A stretch of 64,000 nt of DNA, taken from assembly GCA_947502145.1 (NCBI GenBank), contig CANMYO010000001.1, forward strand, positions 806,001 to 870,000. Direction: 5' to 3'. Position numbers and translations under genes: made by a program. This document shows positions 1 through 8,553 of the stretch, one piece after another (within the stretch, counting starts at the first letter, position 1; each line of letters starts with the position of its first letter). The stretch is from an uncultured Paracoccaceae bacterium. GTDB lineage: Bacteria; Pseudomonadota; Alphaproteobacteria; Rhodobacterales; Rhodobacteraceae. The notes under the pieces are model-generated. The model ran no database searches and was not told the origin of the DNA. It saw nothing but the letters and a program-made list of their open reading frames with translations.

Positions 1-1
1 G

Positions 2-739
2 CGGTGTCCTTTCTGTTGGTCAGGCGATCTCGAATGGGCGCCAGTTTCCGGAAAAGGCCGCCTTAAGTCCTATAGTCAGGTCTGGAAACCCGGAAACAAG
101 TCCTGGATTCCGGCCACGCCGTACATAGTGGGATTGGTCGAACTGGACGAAGGGCCGAAGATGCTGACCACGGTTCTCTGCGCCGACCTTCCGGAGGTTG
201 GCGACCGGCTCACTTTTGTACCCTTTAACATCGGAGGCCGCGTGCTTCCCTGTTTTCATGCATTCACAGAAGAGGAGGCCCAGGCGATGGGAGCAATGGA
301 AAAGGACGGGTGGCAAGGAGTCATCAACGGCAAACCGAAAATCGGCGACACTGTGGAACGGGTTCGGACCACCAAACTGGAAGATATCCATGCGTTCACC
401 GAAATGACCGGCGATCGTAACCCGGTCCACTATGACGAGGAGCTGGCCAAAAAGACACCGTTTGGCAAACTGATCGTTCAGGGCGGCGTCACGACAGGCA
501 TGCTCAATGCCTGTGTTGCCGAAGATTTGCCGGGCCCCGGTACGGTCTTCCTGAATACCAACCTGAACTTTCTGAAAGCGGTCGGTGTCGGCGAAAAGAT
601 TACAGCGCGGGTAGAAGTCGAAACCGTGCGCGACGACAAACCGATTTGCGGGCTCAAAGTGCTGATTTCTGACAGCCAGGGCGATGCTTGCGTTGAAGGC
701 GAAGCAACGACTTACACGATGGCGCTGAAGGGACTTTAA
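2..739 (+). CDS. Zinc-ribbon/OB-fold (DUF35) and MaoC hydratase fusion protein, 5' partial
   Basis: The frame is open to the left edge of the window, so the ATG at 128 is not the true start and the gene begins outside. The first visible codons read RCPFC, the second half of a DUF35-type zinc ribbon. An OB-fold stretch (K-S-Y-S-Q-V, then a VGLVELDEG strand) follows. From about visible residue 110 the protein is a MaoC-type hot-dog domain with the hydratase-2 signature TGDRNPVH (Asp, Asn-Pro, His). MaoC domains hydrate enoyl-CoA, and DUF35 proteins often act as acyl-CoA-binding partners of thiolases. It is followed after 6 bp by the aldolase gene, so it is probably co-transcribed. The substrate is unknown. 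Confidence 0.82.
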   Translation, partial: RCPFCWSGDLEWAPVSGKGRLKSYSQVWKPGNKSWIPATPYIVGLVELDEGPKMLTTVLCADLPEVGDRLTFVPFNIGGRVLPCFHAFTEEEAQAMGAMEKDGWQGVINGKPKIGDTVERVRTTKLEDIHAFTEMTGDRNPVHYDEELAKKTPFGKLIVQGGVTTGMLNACVAEDLPGPGTVFLNTNLNFLKAVGVGEKITARVEVETVRDDKPICGLKVLISDSQGDACVEGEATTYTMALKGL

Positions 740-745
740 GGGGGC

Positions 746-1411
746 ATGGCGAGAATGAAGAAAGCTGAACTGGCAAAGCGGCAGGCGTTGATTTCTCACT
801 GCCTCGAACTGAACGAGTCTGGTCTGAACCGCGGCACGTCCGGCAATATTTCAATACGTCACGATGATGGCTTCCTGATTTCGCCCACGTCCACGTCCTA
901 TCGTTCGCTGACGCCCGAAATGGTCAGTTTTGTTCATTTGGATGGAACATGGACCGGCCCGATTGAACCGTCATCCGAGTGGCGGTTTCACCGAGACATC
1001 TATCGCGCTAAATGCGAAACAAATGCGATTGTTCATGCGCATCCGGATTTTTGCACGATTCTGGCGATCCACGGCAAAGAAATCCCCGCTATTCACTACA
1101 TGATCGCGATCTTTGGTGGCCCCGCGATCCGCGTTGCACCCTATGCAATCTTCGGAAGCCAGGCTCTTTCGGATCATGTCGTGGCCGCACTCAGGGACCG
1201 TCAGGGATGTTTGCTGGATCACCACGGCGCCATCGCGATTGGCACGACCATTGAGCAGGCGTTTTGGCGCGCAGAGGAGTTGGAAACGCTGGCGCGGCAG
1301 TATCACGGGGCGCTGCTCTTGGGTGATCCGCCGCTTCTGAGCGATCGGCAAGTCCAGGAGGTTATCGACAAAATGTCCGGGTACGGACTGAGCAGAAAGG
1401 AAGAATTGTGA
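746..1411 (+). CDS. Class II aldolase/adducin family protein
   Basis: The 221-residue protein matches the class II aldolase fold used by fuculose-phosphate aldolase, ribulose-phosphate epimerase and 3-oxo-tetronate-4-phosphate decarboxylase. It shows the early NRGTSGNISIR motif (residues about 27-37) and the metal-binding HAHP. A further His pair (LDHHG) near residue 156 probably completes the zinc site. These enzymes cleave or decarboxylate phosphorylated keto-sugars. A sugar-kinase gene overlaps its 3' end by 4 bp, so kinase and aldolase probably act in sequence on a small sugar or sugar acid. Which member of the superfamily it is cannot be told from sequence alone. Confidence 0.85.
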   Translation: MARMKKAELAKRQALISHCLELNESGLNRGTSGNISIRHDDGFLISPTSTSYRSLTPEMVSFVHLDGTWTGPIEPSSEWRFHRDIYRAKCETNAIVHAHPDFCTILAIHGKEIPAIHYMIAIFGGPAIRVAPYAIFGSQALSDHVVAALRDRQGCLLDHHGAIAIGTTIEQAFWRAEELETLARQYHGALLLGDPPLLSDRQVQEVIDKMSGYGLSRKEEL

Positions 1412-2349
1412 GCCGGTTTGACCTCTGCGCCGTCGGGTTCACGGTGCTCGATACCCTGTGCACCCCTGCCGACGAAATGCCGCCCAATGGTGGCGCAACA
1501 TTCGTCGACCAGATGACAATGACGGTTGCGGGCACCGCCGGATCAACCGCATATGTCTGCGCAATGCTGGGAATGCAGGTCCGGTTAGCGACCGAGCTTG
1601 GCGCTGATCCAATGGGCGATTGGCTGGTCAACGCACTGGGCGACGCTGATGTCGACACGTCTTTGATTACTCGGAACAAAGAGGTGCAGACACCGATGTC
1701 AATGCTCCCTATCGGCCAAGATGGTGCCAGGCGGGCGTTTTTCACTCCTGGAACGGCCAGCACCTTCACGATGAGTGACGACGCGATCGAGCGCGCCACG
1801 GATGCCCGTTTCGTTCACCTTGGCGGCATCGGGCTGCTCACGTCGTTCGACGGCGAGCGCTCGGAAGCGCTTCTCCGGCGTGCCAAGGAAAAAGGCAGGA
1901 CCACAACTCTCGACCTGATCCTTGCGGACGAGCGTGCATTCGACAAGGTCAAGCCTCTGCTGCCTTTCGTCGACTATTTCATCCCCTCCATCGACGAGGC
2001 CACTGCCATGGTAGGGCCGGGCACAAACGCCAATATTGCCAGGCGCCTCAAGCAGTTCGGAGCGCGAAATGTCCTGGTCACACTGGAATCCGAGGGGGTT
2101 TGGATCGATCCGGAAAACGGCGAGGCCTTTCAGTGCCCAGCCACGGAAATTACGGCGGTCGACACAACTGGTTGCGGCGACAGCTTTTCCGCGGGAATAA
2201 TCGTCGGCTTGTCCCGCGGCTGGACCCTTGCAGACTCCGCCGAATTTGCAAATGCGGTAGCAGCAGAGGTCGCCCAGGGCCTCGGCAGCCAGGGAAGGTT
2301 GGGATCTGGGGGAATTTCGAGGGTTGATGGCAAATTTCCGCGAACTTAA
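1408..2349 (+). CDS. PfkB-family carbohydrate kinase
   Basis: The 313-residue protein starts with GTG inside the stop region of the aldolase (4-bp overlap), which suggests translational coupling. It has the ribokinase/PfkB architecture: an N-terminal substrate half with GGAT and GTAGS motifs, and the C-terminal signature DTTGCGDSFSAG (near residue 250) holding the catalytic Asp and the anion hole. Family members phosphorylate sugars, nucleosides or sugar acids with ATP in the cytoplasm. Together with the upstream aldolase it suggests a short catabolic module. The substrate is not determined. Confidence 0.87.
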   Translation: MSRFDLCAVGFTVLDTLCTPADEMPPNGGATFVDQMTMTVAGTAGSTAYVCAMLGMQVRLATELGADPMGDWLVNALGDADVDTSLITRNKEVQTPMSMLPIGQDGARRAFFTPGTASTFTMSDDAIERATDARFVHLGGIGLLTSFDGERSEALLRRAKEKGRTTTLDLILADERAFDKVKPLLPFVDYFIPSIDEATAMVGPGTNANIARRLKQFGARNVLVTLESEGVWIDPENGEAFQCPATEITAVDTTGCGDSFSAGIIVGLSRGWTLADSAEFANAVAAEVAQGLGSQGRLGSGGISRVDGKFPRT

Positions 2350-2911
2350 CCAGAATGTCCTGAATGCCGGAGCCGTTCGGCACCCTCACAGGCATTCCGG
2401 TTGTTAGTAGTCAATTCGAGTTGAACGGATTGCTTGGTCCCTTCCGGATCACCGTCGCATTTTCAAAAGTGCTTGTGTCATGAACCAAAGTGATGAATTG
2501 AAAAAGTTATTCGGCCGCCGCTTGTTCGCAGTTGATCTGTGCGCATCTAATCGAACCTAGCGGGCAACACGCCAACCAAAGGAATGCTCAAATTGAGGTA
2601 GTCGCTGCAATTTTTTAGGTGGCGGCTGTGCGTAGTTTATCTGGCGTTCCCCTCAACAGCGAAAGTCCTGTGTGGATGGCTCTTGCATAGCAAGACATAT
2701 TTGATCCGATTTGTGATTTTGTCAGAAGTATTCATGTGTCCGGCCTGTTTGCGCGGTTTTGACCGCTGACCCTGATGGGTTCCGCAAACCAAGTCCCTTA
2801 AAGCTTTGCGGGCAATTGCGCCCGGGACTTTCGACGGGTTGTCTTGGTTTTGGCGGCAGACTTATGCACCATCATCTCGCAGGTCTTGCTAACTCGTTGT
2901 TCCTTTTCTCC
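2350..2911. other. Gene-free interval upstream of a transposase relic
   Basis: No convincing gene was seen in these 560 bases. Base composition is AT-richer than the flanks from about 2400 to 2720. The 2759-3082 plus-strand frame is antisense to the decayed transposase end and is not credible. The outer end of the IS110-type element probably lies in 2720-2910, but I could not define it. Confidence 0.5.
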
Positions 2912-3930
2912 TCAAGCGGTGTGCGGGCTGTAAGATTCGTTGCGAGTCAGAACGGCCCAGACGATCCGTGCGGTTTTGTTGGCCATGGCGACGGTGGCGA
3001 CGCGGGCTGGTTTGCGTTCCAACAGCGACGTGAGCCACTTGCTCGCGCGTTCTGGGTGCGATCGTGTTTGTCAGACAAGTGATGTCATGCCAACGACCAA
3101 AAGCGATCGTAAGTACTGATCACCCATCTTCGTTATCCGTCCCAGTTTCTCTTTCCCTCCGCTGGATTTGTTTGAGGGCGTTAGACCTAACCATGCTGCG
3201 AACGCGCGCCCATTTTCAAACTGGTGCCCGTCACCAAGGCTGGCGATGATTGCAGAGGCGGTCAAAGCACCAACGCCTGGGATGGTACACAACAACCGCA
3301 CCCGTGCGTCTTCCTTGGCGACCTGTTTCAAACGGTTCTCGTACCAGCGAATATGTGCATGCAGTGCCATAAGCTGTTCGCACATATTGTGGATTACCTC
3401 GTTCGCGATACCCGGCAAATCCAAGACCTCGCCTGCCAAAATTCTCTCAGCAAAGTCGATGATGCGAGCGAGGCCTCCGGCCACAAAGACACCAAACTCA
3501 GCAACCATGCCGCGCACCCCATTGATGAGCTGCGTTCTTTGGCGAACCAGCAAATCCCGCGCACGATGAAGCGATAACAAGGATTGTTAGTCTACGGTCT
3601 TTTTCGTGACAAAACGCATCGTTGGGCGCGTGACCGCCTCGCATATCGCTTCGGCGTCAATGGCATCGGATGTACCGCGTTTGACATAAGGCTTCACATA
3701 CATCGGTGAGACAAGCCGGACATCGTGACCGAGCTCAGCCAGCGCTCGTCCCCGATGATGTGCGCTGCGGCAGGCCTCCATACCAATCAGGCAGGGCTCA
3801 AGTTTAGAGAAAAAGACAACAACTGCGCCCGTCTCAAAGGCCGATTGAAAGCGACCTCGTCGTCCTGAGTAATCCCGTGAACTTGAAAAACGTTCTTGGC
3901 CAGATCGAGGCCGATTGTGGTAAATTGCAT
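2912..3930 (-). pseudogene. Decayed IS110-family transposase
   Basis: Reading from the ATG at 3930, the protein opens with the IS110 DEDD-domain pattern FTTIGLDLAKNVFQVHG. It continues through YVKPYVKRG.SDAIDAEAI (RuvC-like DEDD part) to the C-terminal transposase-20 domain with CTIPGVGALTASAI and AAWLGLTP. Three lesions break it: a single-base frameshift near 3805, a TAA stop at 3587-3589 and a TGA stop at 3071-3073. The original end is TGA at 2912-2914. The rest is still easily readable, so decay is fairly recent. The element cannot be autonomous. IS110 elements carry no conventional terminal repeats and none was seen. Confidence 0.88.
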
Positions 3931-4207
3931 TGGGTGGCTCCTCCTAAAAGCAGAAATGGACATCTGCAGTATGGCGCATTGCGACGCCGGTTGGAGCAGA
4001 AGCCGTCCAACCCATCAGGTCTGACGCGCCGCGCCGCAGCATGACAGCGGGTGCAGGAACGGCCGGTTTGGGCCGTCTGCGGGTGGCAGGCTTACGTGGG
4101 GCAGGGGAATGCCGCGATTGCTCCAATGGCGGCATCGAGCCCGAAGTGACACATTCTGCAGAACTGATGAATGGCGGCTCTTGGAAATCTTGCCGTTTCT
4201 ACAAAAT

Positions 4208-4963
4208 TCAGTGTTCGAGCATCGCCCAGAGCCGACGTTTGATCTGAATGAACTCATCTGTCAGGCGCATTTCATCCGTCCGGGGGCGCGGCAAGGTCAC
4301 CTCTTCGATATGGTGAACTCGACCGGGACGCGCGGACATAACAATTATCTTGTCGGACAAATAGATCGCCTCTTCCAGATCATGGGTCACAAAAATAACC
4401 GTCTTTTTCGACTGCCGCCATGCCTCCAACAGATCCGATTGCATGCGTTCCTTGGTCTGGGCGTCCAGCGCACCAAAGGGTTCATCCATCAGCAACACAT
4501 CAGGGTCATTGGCATAAACCCGGCCAATATCTACCCGCTTGCGCATACCTCCAGACAGTTCGCGCGGCCAGCGGTCCTCAAATCCTTTGAGGCCCACCAT
4601 CTCGGTCCATTTGGCCTCCACTTCGCGCTGTTCAGTCACACTCGCCCCGCGCAGGCGGGGACCGTATGAGATATTCTTGGCAACCGTCATCCAGGGAAAG
4701 ACCGCATCCTGTTGGAACACCATTCCCCGGCGGCGATCAGTGCCTTTGATCAACTCACCATCCAGTGTCATCTGCCCATCTGACGGATCAAATAGCCCTG
4801 CCATCATCTTGAGCAACGTGGATTTTCCGCACCCCGATGTGCCAACGATGGAGGTGAAGCTGCCGTCCTCAAACTTAAGGTCAATGTTCTCAAGAACGGT
4901 CAGTGCCTCAAGGCCACCTTTTCCAAAGGTATGGGTCAGTTTATCAACAACAATCTCAGACAT
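4208..4963 (-). CDS. ABC transporter ATP-binding protein (SsuB/TauB type)
   Basis: The 251-residue ATPase has Walker A (GTSGCGKST, residues 41-49), the Q-loop (VFQQDAVFPW), the signature LSGGMRKR, Walker B (VLLMDEPFGALD) and the switch His (VTHD). It belongs to the sulfonate/nitrate/taurine class that energises NMT1-like importers. It is the last gene of a minus-strand operon (binding protein, permease, ATPase), and its ATG overlaps the permease stop. The adjacent divergent sulfatase suggests that the importer carries the sulfatase substrate. That substrate assignment is inference. Confidence 0.9.
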   Translation of the reverse strand: MSEIVVDKLTHTFGKGGLEALTVLENIDLKFEDGSFTSIVGTSGCGKSTLLKMMAGLFDPSDGQMTLDGELIKGTDRRRGMVFQQDAVFPWMTVAKNISYGPRLRGASVTEQREVEAKWTEMVGLKGFEDRWPRELSGGMRKRVDIGRVYANDPDVLLMDEPFGALDAQTKERMQSDLLEAWRQSKKTVIFVTHDLEEAIYLSDKIIVMSARPGRVHHIEEVTLPRPRTDEMRLTDEFIQIKRRLWAMLEH

Positions 4964-5739
4964 TATTCACGCGTCTCCGACCAGATCATCAGGCGTTTTT
5001 GAATAGAGCGAAAGGTGCGATCCATAATGAACGCACAAGCACCGATGATCACAATGATCATCATGACCTGATCGGTCAGGAAATACCTTCGCCCCTCTTG
5101 CAGCATGTAGCCAAGCCCGCTTGGTGCTGCGATAAGTTCAGCGGCGACTAGTGTCGTCCACGCAGCAGCAAGAGCGATGCGGTAACCGGTGATTATAAAA
5201 GGTGTCGCTGCCGGCACTGCGACGGTTCGGAACACCTGGAAACGGCTGGCCCCCATGGTAGACGCAGCATCGACATAAACCTGCGGCACGTTCTTCATGC
5301 CGGCGATCACGTTGACCACACAGACCATGAAACAGGCGATTGAGATCAGCAAGACACGGCTGAATTCTTCAATACCAAACCAGATGATGATGATCGGGAT
5401 ATAGGCAAGCGGCGGTATCGGACGGATCGCTTCGATGATCGGGTCAACTAGGTATTCAATCGTCTTGTACCATCCGACCAGACAACCGATGATCACGGCA
5501 AGTGTCGTGCCAATAAAGAAACCAAGGAAAATCCGGTACAGGCTCGCCCAAAGCGCATCGAGCAAAGTGCCTGCTGCGAGGTTGGTAAAGAACGATGCGA
5601 CAATATCGGGAATGGGAGGCAAGAGCGCGGGATTGTTGTCAGGGCGACTGGTGATGATTGTATAGATCAAAAGCACCAAACCAATGGACAAGGCACCCAG
5701 CACAAAGCGCCCTGACAAGATTTTTTTCAGTCCATCCAT
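4963..5739 (-). CDS. ABC transporter permease (SsuC/TauC type)
   Basis: The 258-residue inner-membrane protein has about six hydrophobic segments and the BPD-type permease EAA loop, visible around VDAASTMGASRFQVFRTV (about residues 155-172). It matches permeases of the sulfonate/nitrate/taurine family in length and motif position. It lies 3 bp after the binding-protein gene and shares one base with the ATPase start, so the three are one transcript. Two copies would form the pore in the inner membrane. Nothing in the protein tells the substrate. Confidence 0.9.
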   Translation of the reverse strand: MDGLKKILSGRFVLGALSIGLVLLIYTIITSRPDNNPALLPPIPDIVASFFTNLAAGTLLDALWASLYRIFLGFFIGTTLAVIIGCLVGWYKTIEYLVDPIIEAIRPIPPLAYIPIIIIWFGIEEFSRVLLISIACFMVCVVNVIAGMKNVPQVYVDAASTMGASRFQVFRTVAVPAATPFIITGYRIALAAAWTTLVAAELIAAPSGLGYMLQEGRRYFLTDQVMMIIVIIGACAFIMDRTFRSIQKRLMIWSETRE

Positions 5740-5742
5740 CGT

Positions 5743-6777
5743 CTAGATTTGCTTGATGATCTGATCAGACACAAGTGCATCCAGATCCGGCATGCCGCCA
5801 ATACGCTCGTTTTCGACAAGGAACTCGGACTGAACGGCCAGCGCCTTGGTCAGAATGCCCTTGGCGTAAACGTCCTTGATCTCAGCCTTATCGAAATAGA
5901 AATAGCCGTTCAGCAGCGGCTCGACATCTGCGGCCGTTACGCCCGCGCGCCCCATACCGGTCTGCCACTCAATCATCCGCTCAACGGTTCCGGCGTTATC
6001 CTCGCGCAGCATTTTCACCGCCTGATCGTGGAAGGCGCGGACAACCTCAACATAGGCGTCTTCTTTGGCGTCCATGTTCTGCTGCGTGGTCATGAAGACG
6101 TCCATGATCGACGGACGCGCCTCAAGCGGCATTTGCGAGCCTTCGACCAACAAGGAGGCATCAGGTAGCGCATCATAGATCAGCTTACGCGATGTCGCCA
6201 ATGGCACGGTCGCATCAACAGCGCCCGCGATAAAGGCAGACTGGCCGTCGATGGGCTCCATGTTGACGCGGGTCAGCGGCATGTCTTCCAAACCTTCGTT
6301 AGCCAAAGCCACGCCAAGGAAGAAGTCAAAGTTGGACCCGGAGGTCACAGCGATTTTCTTGCCCTCAAGGTCAGCAAGCGAACTCATGCCGGGTTGGCCG
6401 ACAATCTGGAAAAGGCCTGACGCATCCCCACAGATGGAGATTTCGCGGAAATCTGCTACCTTACGGAACATCGCGGCCAGCGGCGGCACGGAACCAACTG
6501 TGATCGTATCTACTGAGCCGCCGACCATGGCTTCGATGGCTGGCGGGCCGGATGGGAAGACAGAGAATTCCATGTCAACGCCGGGGGCAAACCCCTGATC
6601 CTGGATCAGCCAGTACAGGCCAAACGAATAGGCGGGAATGATCCCGACCTTCAGCGTTTCACTTGCCGCATGGGCTTTTCCGACAAAAAATGTAGGCGTT
6701 GCAAGTGCCGCGCCCGCGGCGACACCGCCCTTCAGAACCGTCCGGCGATTCAGATAACTTGTCTTTGAATTTGGCAT
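5743..6777 (-). CDS. ABC transporter substrate-binding protein with Tat signal (NMT1/SsuA-like)
   Basis: The best start is the ATG at 6777, which has GGGAGG seven bases upstream. The frame is open to 6870, but the in-frame ATG at 6783 sits too close to that ribosome site. The signal peptide contains a twin-arginine motif (NRRTVLKG, Arg 11-12), a hydrophobic stretch and an AHA cleavage site near residue 37, so the protein is exported folded to the periplasm. The mature part follows the periplasmic-binding type II pattern of taurine, sulfonate and thiamine-precursor carriers (LKVGIIPAYSFG, then DLEGKKIAVTSGS). It is the first gene of the importer operon and divergent from the sulfatase. The ligand is probably a small organosulfur compound, by context only. 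Confidence 0.86.
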   Translation of the reverse strand: MPNSKTSYLNRRTVLKGGVAAGAALATPTFFVGKAHAASETLKVGIIPAYSFGLYWLIQDQGFAPGVDMEFSVFPSGPPAIEAMVGGSVDTITVGSVPPLAAMFRKVADFREISICGDASGLFQIVGQPGMSSLADLEGKKIAVTSGSNFDFFLGVALANEGLEDMPLTRVNMEPIDGQSAFIAGAVDATVPLATSRKLIYDALPDASLLVEGSQMPLEARPSIMDVFMTTQQNMDAKEDAYVEVVRAFHDQAVKMLREDNAGTVERMIEWQTGMGRAGVTAADVEPLLNGYFYFDKAEIKDVYAKGILTKALAVQSEFLVENERIGGMPDLDALVSDQIIKQI

Positions 6778-6863
6778 TGCCATTCCTCCCGGTTTATTCT
6801 CACCCCTGGTTTCGGAATGCGCGTACCGAAGCCGTGGCCGTAGATACTCAATTGTCATAATTT

Positions 6864-6877
6864 TTGACACTTGTCAA
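6864..6877. promoter_or_regulatory. Palindromic operator candidate between importer and sulfatase
   Basis: TTGACACTTGTCAA is a perfect 6-bp inverted repeat around CT, about 86 bp upstream of the importer start and 52 bp upstream of the sulfatase start. Just left of it lies GTCATAATTT (6854-6863). A similar GTCATAAATT and a TTGAC/GTCAA element occur in the other divergent promoter of the locus (16014-16054). It may be a SorC-family operator or may carry a -35 box. This is inferred from position and symmetry. Confidence 0.45.
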
Positions 6878-6929
6878 CTCAGAGACCTCAAGCTAAAATA
6901 TCGGAAAGCCAGAATTGACGGAGTTTGGC

Positions 6930-8450
6930 ATGAATATCGTTCTGGTCCTTGTGGACAGCCTGACAAGGGATTGCCTGCGCGCCTACAACCCCGACAGCCC
7001 CTGCGCGACCCCCAACATTGATCGCCTTGCTGCAAAGTCGCACGTGTTCGACAACCACTTTGTGGGCAGCCTTCCCTGCATGCCTGCCCGGCGAGAGCTG
7101 ATCGCAGGCCGCAAGGAATTCATGTGGCGCCCATGGGGATCGCTGGAAGTGTTTGACCCGCGCTTGCCTGCCGAGGTCAAAAGGGGCGGCTATCACACCC
7201 ACATCGTGACCGACCACTACCATTACTGGGAAGAAGAGGCGAACGGTTACATCCAGAGCTACGACACCACCGAAATGATCCGCGGCTACGAAGTGGATCA
7301 TTGGAAGGCGCAGGATCCGAACGAAGAGAAGCCCGCATGGGTCAAGAAGGTTGAGGAATTCCGCGCCCCCGAACATATCGGACAATACTATGCCAACGTG
7401 AAGGACTTTGAGGGAGAGGAAGACTACTTCTCCGCCAAGACCTTTGGCGGGGCCTGCGACTGGCTAGACAGAAATGCCAATAAAGGCAGTTTCTTCCTGC
7501 ACGTTGAGACATTCGATGTTCATGAACCATTCGAAATCCCCGAACCCTATGAAAGCATGTATGCCGAAGGGGCCAGCAAGAATGAATTCAACATCTGGCC
7601 ACCCTATCAGGTCTACGATGATCTGAATGCCTTCATGGAGCAGACATCCCCCGAAGAGCTGGCGTTCCTCAAGTCACAGTTCATGGGCAAGGTCACGATG
7701 ATGGACAAGTGGCTTGGTACACTGCTGGACAAGCTGGAAGCGATGGACCTTTGGGATGACACCATGGTGATCCTGACCACGGATCACGGCCACGACATGG
7801 GCGAGCGGCGGGCCTTTGGCAAACAGCACCCGCATTTCGACAGCCACGCGAATATCCCGCTGATGGTCTGGCATCCGGCAAACCCCGGTAACGGCAAACG
7901 CGTCTCCGGGCTGACCCAGACCGTCGACCTTTTCGCCACGATCATTGATGCAGCCGGGGTGGAGGTCACATCCGCGAACCGTCACAGCCGGTCGCTATTG
8001 CCGATGATCACCCAAGACGCCCCCTCGACGCGCGACGCGATCCTCTATGGTACCTTCGGTCAGGGCGTCTGCGCCACTGACGGAACGTGGACGATCCTGA
8101 AATCCCCAGAGCCGGACAGGCCGCTCTTTCTCTATTCCACGGCAATTTTCCGCCCTCTTATTGTTGACAACCCCGTGGATGGCAGGCTGGCGAAACCGCC
8201 AAACAAGCCCGTCGATCAAGGGTATTTCGACCCAAGTGTCGACCTGCCCATGTGGAAAATCCCGATCAAGGTTGACCCACGCACGGGCGAGAACTTTCTC
8301 TTCAACCGCGTCAAAGATCCGGGGCAAGCGGATAATCTTTGGAACAAGGACAGTGCCCAACAGGAAAGAATGCTCAAACTGGTGCGTGATTTGATGGACG
8401 AAGAAGGCTTCCCACCAGAACAGCTCGAACGCCTCGGGCTTGTCGCTTGA
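6930..8450 (+). CDS. Cytoplasmic Cys-type sulfatase
   Basis: The ATG at 6930 is chosen because GGAG lies 6 bases upstream. A TTG at 6915 in the same frame has no better site. The 506-residue protein is an alkaline-phosphatase-superfamily sulfatase. The core motif LPCMPARRE gives C-x-P-x-R with Cys50 to be converted to formylglycine and Arg54. The metal-binding TTDHGHD lies near residue 285. There is no signal peptide, so hydrolysis should take place inside the cell after uptake. The maturase gene lies convergently about 100 bp downstream and the importer is divergent. It hydrolyses a sulfate ester to alcohol and sulfate. Phosphonate monoester hydrolases share this fold and the same CxPxR, so that activity is an alternative. 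Confidence 0.88.
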   Translation: MNIVLVLVDSLTRDCLRAYNPDSPCATPNIDRLAAKSHVFDNHFVGSLPCMPARRELIAGRKEFMWRPWGSLEVFDPRLPAEVKRGGYHTHIVTDHYHYWEEEANGYIQSYDTTEMIRGYEVDHWKAQDPNEEKPAWVKKVEEFRAPEHIGQYYANVKDFEGEEDYFSAKTFGGACDWLDRNANKGSFFLHVETFDVHEPFEIPEPYESMYAEGASKNEFNIWPPYQVYDDLNAFMEQTSPEELAFLKSQFMGKVTMMDKWLGTLLDKLEAMDLWDDTMVILTTDHGHDMGERRAFGKQHPHFDSHANIPLMVWHPANPGNGKRVSGLTQTVDLFATIIDAAGVEVTSANRHSRSLLPMITQDAPSTRDAILYGTFGQGVCATDGTWTILKSPEPDRPLFLYSTAIFRPLIVDNPVDGRLAKPPNKPVDQGYFDPSVDLPMWKIPIKVDPRTGENFLFNRVKDPGQADNLWNKDSAQQERMLKLVRDLMDEEGFPPEQLERLGLVA

Positions 8451-8553
8451 TCCGGGGCGCTTCTGTCACCAGCCCCAAATTACTGTTTGATGCAAGGTAA
8501 GTGACGGATGACGCCATAGGGCCAAGCCGCCGATGCATTGACCCGTTCGCCGC

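Noticed and set aside
20-799. Long minus-strand open frame (259 codons) opposite the MaoC fusion gene
   Set aside because: It is a shadow of the plus-strand gene in high-GC DNA. It has no domain motif and no ribosome site.
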